NCBI GenBank assembly: GCA_002495945.1
Contig: DAHU01000132.1
Span: 677-9,338, forward strand
Reading direction: 5' to 3'
Origin: Euryarchaeota archaeon UBA13
Lineage (GTDB): Archaea > Thermoplasmatota > Poseidoniia > Poseidoniales > Poseidoniaceae
Length of the DNA stretch: 8,662 nt
Below, in pieces: positions 1 through 5,003 of this stretch (positions are counted from its first letter, which is position 1; the number at the start of each line of letters is the position of its first letter). A program made the position numbers and the translations under genes. Below the pieces are notes generated by a model. That model worked only from the letters and a program-made list of their open reading frames with translations. It searched no databases and was not told the origin of the DNA.

Positions 1-171
1 CTCAATAATCAAGTAGAACTTTTGAGCATAATGACCGGAATTGACTATAGCAAATGTTACGAAATGATAGAAAAATATGATTCTATTGTTGGATTATTCA
101 GGGCCGATATTGATGATATATCGCGACATCTTGATGTTGATAGTTTGGACAAGTTGAAGAAAATATTCTAA
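1..171 (+). CDS. C-terminal end of a helix-hairpin-helix protein, probably XPF/Hef-like nuclease (5' end outside window)
   Basis: An open frame runs from the window edge to a TAA at 169-171 and gives 56 residues with no internal stop. The pattern fits a tandem helix-hairpin-helix (HhH)2 domain: a first hairpin around Leu-Leu-Ser-Ile-Met-Thr-Gly-Ile, a middle helix with Glu-Lys-Tyr-Asp-Ser-Ile-Val then Leu-Phe-Arg-Ala-Asp, and a second hairpin near Leu-Asp-Val-Asp-Ser-Leu before a basic end (Lys-Leu-Lys-Lys-Ile-Phe). This resembles the DNA-binding C-terminus of the archaeal XPF/Hef/Mus81 nucleases, where the spacing of small residue-Gly-hydrophobic turns is similar. Other HhH proteins (UvrC, RadA-like, DNA ligase ends) remain possible because the catalytic part is not visible. 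The gene converges on the HdrB-like gene with a single base (172) between the two stop codons. Confidence 0.6.
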   Translation, partial: LNNQVELLSIMTGIDYSKCYEMIEKYDSIVGLFRADIDDISRHLDVDSLDKLKKIF

Positions 172-172
172 C

Positions 173-1030
173 TTAACCACCGATTAGTATTGCTCGAGTC
201 CTTAATTGAGCAAGTCTATCAGGGAAATGTCCGAATGCGAAAGCAATCAGTTCAGCGAGGTGAATAACTGGGATGCTGGTATTCTTACCGGTTTTTCTTC
301 CTGCCTTGGTTTGGTAAGAATCTAAATTAGCATGTGATACAGTGCAAGCACTAACAATTAGGTCTGCTCCATTTGACTTTGCGTCTGTAATTACTGAGGA
401 AATCAAGGACATAACAGGCTTTTCTAGAGTAAGTAGCGAGGGTGCTCCAACACTTTGACACTTCAAATCATAGGAAACTGGCGTCCCTCCTAGTGCAATG
501 ATGAGTTGCTCAAGGTATGTTGGCATGAATGGATCATCATTGCCACAGAATCCCTCTCGCTGCATATTTGGCCCATAGTATGGCGCGACATTCAGCTGGA
601 TAGGGTTAACAACCGCATCTGTAACTTTGTCAAGACCAATCTCTTCAACAAGATAATGCAGCAGATGCCATGACTCTGCGTCACCACGATATTCGACGCC
701 AGTCGAACGAGCGATTAGGTTGTTCAGTTGTGCTGCATACACTGGGTCATTTTTCAAATCCTCGATGGTGTCTCTCATGATTCCATGGCTTGTCGCACAG
801 GTCGTCATAATATCAAGGCCTTTTTCTTCTGCTAGGGCTAAGTTCCTGGCAACTAAAGCATGTTGTAACTTACTTGATGCTTGTTTGATGATGTTACCGC
901 CATCACTGGTTGCCTCAGGCAATTCGATTAGTTCGATACCTAAGGTTTTGCACAACGGCTGTATACAGTCTTCTACTTCCATTGATGCCGCTCTTGCTAC
1001 ATTTCCGGGATAATATGCAACCTTTGGCAT
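173..1030 (-). CDS. HdrB/SdhE-like CCG-domain protein that has lost most of its iron-sulfur ligands
   Basis: The 285-residue product has the length and layout of the HdrB family (heterodisulfide reductase B, also SdhE and the C-terminal half of TfrB). It starts Met-Pro-Lys-Val-Ala-Tyr-Tyr-Pro-Gly, like the family's YYPGC opening. It also keeps Ala-Arg-Asn-Leu-Ala-Leu-Ala-Glu (about 61-68), Val-Ala-Pro-Tyr-Tyr-Gly (148-153), Asp-Asp-Pro (165-167) and a His-x-x-Leu-Asp (233-237). Family members bind two non-cubane [4Fe-4S] clusters through two Cys/Cys-Cys/Cys-x-x-Cys sets. Here those positions read Asn10, Ser42-Asp43, Cys78/Ser81 and Pro154, Ser193-Val194, Cys229/Ser232, so only one Cys per set remains; an extra Cys191 lies near the second set. 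No membrane helix is evident. ATG at 1030 matches family length; a GTG at 1039 is an alternative, with GAGG six bases upstream, and directly follows the TGA of the preceding gene. Cluster-free function is inferred; the redox partner and substrate are unknown. Confidence 0.85.
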   Translation of the reverse strand: MPKVAYYPGNVARAASMEVEDCIQPLCKTLGIELIELPEATSDGGNIIKQASSKLQHALVARNLALAEEKGLDIMTTCATSHGIMRDTIEDLKNDPVYAAQLNNLIARSTGVEYRGDAESWHLLHYLVEEIGLDKVTDAVVNPIQLNVAPYYGPNMQREGFCGNDDPFMPTYLEQLIIALGGTPVSYDLKCQSVGAPSLLTLEKPVMSLISSVITDAKSNGADLIVSACTVSHANLDSYQTKAGRKTGKNTSIPVIHLAELIAFAFGHFPDRLAQLRTRAILIGG

Positions 1031-1039
1031 TTCAACCAC

Positions 1040-3211
1040 TCAAAACCTCTGGTCAATTTCGTTGAACAGGCCAACTACTTGATGGTGATTCTTGACCTTA
1101 GAGTTGAACATATTGGGTATTTTACCGATTCCAGCAGGAGGAAGTATGAGTGCTTGGAGACTCCTTATTGGAGGGCCTCCTGTTCGTGTGAATCCTAAAA
1201 CCATCCTTGCTGATACTCCATCAAAGATATTACTGATTAGGCCGACTGGTCCGAGAACTTGCCGGTAAAGTGTGGTTTCATTCAACTTGCCAGTCCATTT
1301 TACACTGCGACCATACCACTTGACCAAACGGCCATGGGGGCCACGATAATTGGTTTGGTTTAGAATATAGGCTCGGATTTCATTAAGTCCTTTTGAGGCA
1401 GTTTTGCCTTCAGCACCATATCTTGCAATAGATGCTAAGTCGGCTTCACCCCAAACTCCTGAGGATTGATTCAGTGAGGCAATTAATGCGGTCTTGTATT
1501 TTTCACTACCTCTTGGGTCCATGATTCTGTTCCATCTTTGAAGATGTACCCCCGGGCCTTCGTAATTCGAATCATAGCCTACAGTATCTGACATTGAGTG
1601 GATTAGATGGTAAGAATTTACGTCACTAATCTTGTGCAGTTTTACTGCTTCTTCTGATGTCATTACGCCTACAGCCATACCATTGATTAGGTACTCTCCC
1701 TCTCTTGGGCTGGAGGTCATCCAAGGCTTGGCTTTCATGCGGTTTTCTTCGAATTTTGAATAATCGACCATCAAATCTCGAATTACTGGATATCCTGAAA
1801 GAGGCTCTATCTTGAGTCGGCCGTCTGCGCTAACAACTTCAGATATAGCCGTAATATCTGCTAAAACTAACCTGCCATTAACTCTCAAGCCAGAGGTTGG
1901 AGAGCCTGATCCGTCCCCAACTCTAAAGCTTAAACTGCCATCAAAGCCGTTCTTCACCGCCATTAGCATGTCTTGAATTGATGCGTTTGCGGGTAGAGAA
2001 CACTCAATTGTATCCCAACCGGATTCTGAAGAGGTTGGGCAGTATCTGAATAACTCGATGGTGATTGATAACTCTGATTTGTTAACTGCTCCGGGTGCGA
2101 AGTCACCAGATACTTCTTCCTCATCGCCGCTTGTCCCATAAGCGATCATTTGGTCAAGAAGTTCAATCTGAAGAGTTCCCGAAGAATCAACGCAAGCAAT
2201 CTTTGGTAAGGCTTCAGCGACCCATGTTGCCCACGGAGGTTCAAAATCAACATCACATAATTGAATCGTATGAACTTGGGTGGCTCCTAAAGATTGATAC
2301 TTAGCATCCCAATCAACCCCTGCTTTACAGAACTCATCATAAGCAGTATCACCAATTGCGCAGACACTAAAGTGAACTCCCGATAATGCAGGGGCTTGAG
2401 AACTTACAGATTGCCACAGAGACTCGGCATTATCTGGCATTTCTCCCTCGCCCCAGGTAGAGGTGATGATTAGGGTTCTCTTATGTCCAGCAAGTTTACC
2501 TGCATCAAATCCATCCATGTCGTAAACCGTTGGTACAAGACCATAATCAGCAGCGAGTTTTGCGGTTTTTTCCGCTAATCCTGCGGCGTTACCGGTTTGG
2601 GAACCGAATAAAATTGCGAGTGAGCGGTCACCTTCCATCAAGGCAGTAAGTTCTGCACTGGCTTCGCCAGAAACAGATGCCGAGACAGGAGCTGCCTGCG
2701 AAGTAGCGACTTCAGCAACCATTTCCGATTCATCAACGGTGACAGTACCAGCATCCAAATCAGACATGGCTTGTAACGCTGAATTCGCCCATTTTTCCCA
2801 CTCAGGCTCATAGTCAACATCGCACAGTTGTATGTCGTGTACTCTTGAGGCCCCTAACTGGTTGAACTTAGCATCCCAATCTAGACCGGCCTTACAAAAC
2901 TCGTCATAGGAAGTATCTCCGATAGCACAGACTGAGTAACTAACTGCATTTAGCGGTGGATTTTGCTCACAGGTCGCAGCCCAAATCGATTCAGCGTTGT
3001 CTGGCATCTCTCCTTCACCCCAAGTTGAGGTTATGATGAAAACACGTTTTGTATTCGAAAAATCGTTAGGTTTTATGTCACCAATGTCAACTGCTTTTGC
3101 GTGTAAATTAAACTTCTTTGCCAACTTTACTGTTTTTGTAGCAAGTTCCTCTGCGTTGCCCGTTTGGGAACCAAAATATATTGTTAGTTGCCTGTCAGGT
3201 ACCTCTGGCAT
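1040..3211 (-). CDS. Tandem flavodoxin fused to a cysteine-less SdhB-like (succinate dehydrogenase iron-sulfur subunit) region
   Basis: The product has 723 residues from ATG 3211. Flavodoxin domain 1 covers about 8-151 and domain 2 about 197-340. Each has the FMN phosphate loop Gly-Ser-Gln-Thr-Gly-Asn-Ala (14, 203), the loop Ser-Thr-Trp-Gly-Glu-Gly-Glu-Met-Pro-Asp-Asn-Ala (62, 251) and Ala-Ile-Gly-Asp-Thr-x-Tyr-Asp-Glu-Phe-Cys (96, 285), as in CysJ/MioC/P450-reductase FMN domains. A 45-residue Ala/Ser/Glu linker separates them. Residues 379-618 follow SdhB order: beta-grasp ferredoxin part with Leu-Ser-Phe-Arg and Val-Asn-Gly-Arg-Leu-Val-Leu-Ala, Ile-Glu-Pro-Leu-x-Gly-Tyr-Pro-Val-Ile-Arg-Asp-Leu, Lys-Pro-Trp, Asp-Pro-Arg-Gly and Gly-Val-Trp. 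Every expected cluster cysteine is replaced (Asp433, Pro438, Gly441, Asp452; Tyr507, Asn510, Ala513, Met517; Glu589, Ile595, Gly599). No Cys occurs after residue 404. The last 100 residues are basic and unassigned. GTG 3292 would add 27 residues across a hairpin and is disfavoured. Confidence 0.88.
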   Translation of the reverse strand: MPEVPDRQLTIYFGSQTGNAEELATKTVKLAKKFNLHAKAVDIGDIKPNDFSNTKRVFIITSTWGEGEMPDNAESIWAATCEQNPPLNAVSYSVCAIGDTSYDEFCKAGLDWDAKFNQLGASRVHDIQLCDVDYEPEWEKWANSALQAMSDLDAGTVTVDESEMVAEVATSQAAPVSASVSGEASAELTALMEGDRSLAILFGSQTGNAAGLAEKTAKLAADYGLVPTVYDMDGFDAGKLAGHKRTLIITSTWGEGEMPDNAESLWQSVSSQAPALSGVHFSVCAIGDTAYDEFCKAGVDWDAKYQSLGATQVHTIQLCDVDFEPPWATWVAEALPKIACVDSSGTLQIELLDQMIAYGTSGDEEEVSGDFAPGAVNKSELSITIELFRYCPTSSESGWDTIECSLPANASIQDMLMAVKNGFDGSLSFRVGDGSGSPTSGLRVNGRLVLADITAISEVVSADGRLKIEPLSGYPVIRDLMVDYSKFEENRMKAKPWMTSSPREGEYLINGMAVGVMTSEEAVKLHKISDVNSYHLIHSMSDTVGYDSNYEGPGVHLQRWNRIMDPRGSEKYKTALIASLNQSSGVWGEADLASIARYGAEGKTASKGLNEIRAYILNQTNYRGPHGRLVKWYGRSVKWTGKLNETTLYRQVLGPVGLISNIFDGVSARMVLGFTRTGGPPIRSLQALILPPAGIGKIPNMFNSKVKNHHQVVGLFNEIDQRF
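2192..3190 (-). repeat. Internal duplication: two homologous flavodoxin domains
   Basis: Domain 1 (3190-2759) and domain 2 (2623-2192) line up at a constant offset of 189 residues (567 bases) with almost no gaps. All three FMN-binding loops and the end Ile-Gln-Leu-Cys-Asp-Val-Asp-(Tyr/Phe)-Glu-Pro are shared. The DNA differs at many third positions even where the protein is identical, so the duplication is old and both copies appear to be held by selection. Both copies keep the FMN loops, so neither looks dead. Confidence 0.85.
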
Positions 3212-3216
3212 ACTGC

Positions 3217-3221
3217 TCACC
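3217..3221 (-). promoter_or_regulatory. Ribosome binding site (GGTGA) deciding the start of the flavodoxin-SdhB fusion
   Basis: On the minus strand GGTGA lies five bases before ATG 3211. It matches the anti-Shine-Dalgarno core well. This supports starting the protein seven residues before the first flavodoxin strand rather than at the GTG at 3292. Confidence 0.6.
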
Positions 3222-3260
3222 CAATGTTGCCAAATCGCCGTAGTCTTTGAAGGTTGCTTG

Positions 3261-3277
3261 CTCTCCCGTAGGGAGAG
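3261..3277. other. Perfect GC-rich hairpin between the thermosome gene and the flavodoxin-SdhB fusion gene
   Basis: CTCTCCC and GGGAGAG form a perfect 7-bp stem around a three-base loop. The hairpin sits 33-49 bases past the thermosome stop and 50 bases before the ATG of the fusion gene. On the transcribed (minus) strand no T tract follows, so it is not a classical intrinsic terminator. It could be an mRNA processing or stabilising structure between two cistrons, or a leader structure of the fusion-gene mRNA. Confidence 0.5.
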
Positions 3278-3309
3278 ACTTTTCCATCGCACAAATATTG
3301 ATGTTCAAA

Positions 3310-4932
3310 TCACATGTGGAAATCGCCCATTTCGCCCATTTCGTCACCCATTGAGACGCCCTTAGACGAAATTACATCATCGATCCTCAAAATCATAACT
3401 GCGGTTTCTGTCGCTGATTGAATTGCTTGCTCAACGACTCGAATCGGTTCGAGCACGTTTGCAGTTCTCATATCGACAACCCCTCCTTCATAGACGTTGA
3501 TTCCAGCATTCGATTGCCCGTCAGCATGTGCTTTCCTCAGCTCAATGAGTGTGGTTACTGGGTCCAAACCGGCATTCTCTGCAAGAGTTCGTGGAATAAT
3601 TTCGAGTGCAGATGCAAATGCCTCAATCGCCATTTGTTCTCTGCCACCAACAGTTTCTGCAAATGTTCGCAAGTCTCTTGATAGTGCTGCTAAAACACTT
3701 CCACCGCCAGTCAATACTGCGCCATCTTCCCAGGCTACAGATACAACACCAACAGCGTCATCAAATGCTCTTCTTATTTCATCTACGACGTGTTCAGTGC
3801 CCCCTCTAAGCAGTACAGAAACCGACTTTGCTTCAGGGCAACCGGTAATGAAGGTCATTTCCGATTCACCAATTTTCTTTTCCTCGACCTTTTCTGCATT
3901 ACCTAAATCATCCTCAGTAAGGTCGTCGAGGTTGGTAACAATCTTACCACTGGTCGCTTTTGATAATGCCTCCATGTCTGATTTTTTGGCTCTCCTTATT
4001 GCAAAGATACCAGATTTTGCCATGTAATGTTGGGCAAGTTCGTCTATTCCTTTTTGACAAATCAAAACATTTGCTCCGGAATTCTGTATTTTCTCGACGA
4101 GTCCTTTGATGTAATTTTCTTCTTCTTCGAGGAATTTGGAGAGTTGATTAGGGTCTGTAATCTGAATCTTTGCGTCGACTTCGGTTTTCTTGACTTCTAT
4201 TGCAGAGTTGACCAATGCAATCTTTGCCCCTTTTACCGACCTTGGCATTCCTGCATGCACTCTTTCTTTGTCGAGTATAATACCGTCAATTAGATTTGAA
4301 TCCTTAATCGACCCGCCTTGTCGCTTTTCTACTTTGATGTCAGCAAGGTCAACAATTCTTTGCTCACCTTCGATTATTCCAACGGCATTCACTGACCTGA
4401 CGCAGATATCTGCCATGAATGATTTGACCGCTCCAGCCGACTTGCCAGTGAGCGCTGTCTTTGCTACTTCCATTAATACTGAATCGTCGTTCTTGGTTTC
4501 GATGCCGTGGCTGTCAAGTAGTTCAACTGCCTTTTCGGCAGCCAGTCTAAAACCTTCGCAGATAACGGTAGGATGAACATTTTGTTCAATCAAATCCTCA
4601 CTGCGCTTTAGTAGTTCGCCTGACAGAACAACTGCTGTTGTAGTTCCGTCAAAACAGTGTTGTTCTTGAGTTTTAGCGACTTCAATAATCATCTTGGCGG
4701 CTGGGTGCTCGATATCCATCTCTTTCAGAATTGTTGCACCATCGTTAGTGATAACCACATCACCCATCGAATCTACTAGCATCTTGTCCATCCCTTTAGG
4801 GCCAAGAGTTGATCTCACTGCATCGGCAACAGCCTTTGCCGCTGCTATGTTGTTTGACTGAGCGGTCCTACCTCTGGTTCTTTGAGTTCCGTCTTTTAGA
4901 ATGAATATTGGTGCTTGTCCATTACCGTACAT
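3310..4932 (-). CDS. ths: Thermosome subunit (archaeal group II chaperonin)
   Basis: This 540-residue protein has the usual length of thermosome subunits, the ATP-driven double-ring chaperonin that folds cytosolic proteins behind a built-in lid. The equatorial signatures are present: [10 protein letters not shown] (41-50), Asn-Asp-Gly-Ala-Thr-Ile-Leu (63-69), Asp-Gly-Thr-Thr-Thr-Ala-Val-Val (95-102), catalytic-type Asp392 in Asp-Asp-Ala-Val, Gly-Gly-Gly at 409-411, and a C-terminal equatorial block [13 protein letters not shown] (445-457). The C-terminus is Gly/Met-rich, as in the family. The normally near-invariant Gly of the Gly-Asp-Gly-Thr-Thr loop is Phe94 (TTT codon), next to an unusual Gln-His-Cys; the Mg-binding Asp95 is kept. 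A TATA box lies upstream and GAGG sits seven bases before the ATG. The gene is separated by 71 bases from the surface-protein gene and is probably transcribed on its own. Confidence 0.97.
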   Translation of the reverse strand: MYGNGQAPIFILKDGTQRTRGRTAQSNNIAAAKAVADAVRSTLGPKGMDKMLVDSMGDVVITNDGATILKEMDIEHPAAKMIIEVAKTQEQHCFDGTTTAVVLSGELLKRSEDLIEQNVHPTVICEGFRLAAEKAVELLDSHGIETKNDDSVLMEVAKTALTGKSAGAVKSFMADICVRSVNAVGIIEGEQRIVDLADIKVEKRQGGSIKDSNLIDGIILDKERVHAGMPRSVKGAKIALVNSAIEVKKTEVDAKIQITDPNQLSKFLEEEENYIKGLVEKIQNSGANVLICQKGIDELAQHYMAKSGIFAIRRAKKSDMEALSKATSGKIVTNLDDLTEDDLGNAEKVEEKKIGESEMTFITGCPEAKSVSVLLRGGTEHVVDEIRRAFDDAVGVVSVAWEDGAVLTGGGSVLAALSRDLRTFAETVGGREQMAIEAFASALEIIPRTLAENAGLDPVTTLIELRKAHADGQSNAGINVYEGGVVDMRTANVLEPIRVVEQAIQSATETAVMILRIDDVISSKGVSMGDEMGEMGDFHM

Positions 4933-4939
4933 ATAGTCG

Positions 4940-4943
4940 CCTC
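4940..4943 (-). promoter_or_regulatory. Thermosome ribosome binding site (GAGG)
   Basis: GAGG on the minus strand lies seven bases before the ATG at 4932. With the upstream TATA box it indicates a leadered mRNA with a short 5' untranslated region of roughly 25-30 bases. Confidence 0.5.
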
Positions 4944-4966
4944 ATGTGTTGCGAGGGCAATCAAGT

Positions 4967-4998
4967 TTTGAACCCTACGATTATTTATATTGTTCAAA
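4967..4998. repeat. 7-bp inverted repeat flanking the thermosome TATA box (possible operator)
   Basis: TTTGAAC at 4967-4973 and GTTCAAA at 4992-4998 are perfect inverted copies with an 18-base spacer that contains the TATA box. A symmetric site over a core promoter is a plausible repressor operator, and archaeal chaperonin genes are commonly heat-shock regulated. No regulator is assigned, and seven base pairs could arise by chance. Confidence 0.35.
4981..4990 (-). promoter_or_regulatory. Archaeal TATA box of the thermosome gene
   Basis: The minus strand reads ATATAAATAA, a strong archaeal TATA box, preceded by TTTGAACA where a BRE would lie. Transcription would be expected to start about 25 bases downstream, near 4958-4964. 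The box lies 14 bases past the stop codon of the surface-protein gene, in the 71-base gap. This supports independent expression of the chaperonin. Confidence 0.6.
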
Positions 4999-5003
4999 TA
5001 AAA

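Noticed and set aside
173..1030. A functional methanogenic heterodisulfide reductase subunit
   Set aside because: Eight of the ten cluster ligands are missing and there are no HdrA/HdrC or other methanogenesis genes nearby.
173..3211. Decayed pseudogenes of a succinate dehydrogenase or heterodisulfide reductase
   Set aside because: Both frames are full length without stops or frameshifts, framework residues are conserved, FMN loops are intact in both copies, and cysteines are lost selectively at ligand sites.
1040..3211. Sulfite reductase flavoprotein or P450-reductase-like diflavin enzyme
   Set aside because: The FMN domains fit, but there is no FAD/NADPH-binding reductase domain; the region after them follows SdhB order instead.
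3261..3277. Rho-independent terminator of the thermosome gene
   Set aside because: The stem is good but is not followed by a T run on the transcribed strand, and archaeal termination mainly depends on U tracts rather than hairpins.
3212..3292. 27-residue N-terminal extension of the flavodoxin-SdhB protein from GTG 3292
   Set aside because: It contains the perfect hairpin, has no domain character, and a GGTGA site stands five bases before the internal ATG at 3211.
3497..4027. 176-codon open frame on the plus strand opposite the thermosome gene
   Set aside because: It lies wholly antisense to an unmistakable chaperonin, shows no family motif and has a Ser/Ala-rich composition typical of reading the opposite strand of a real gene.
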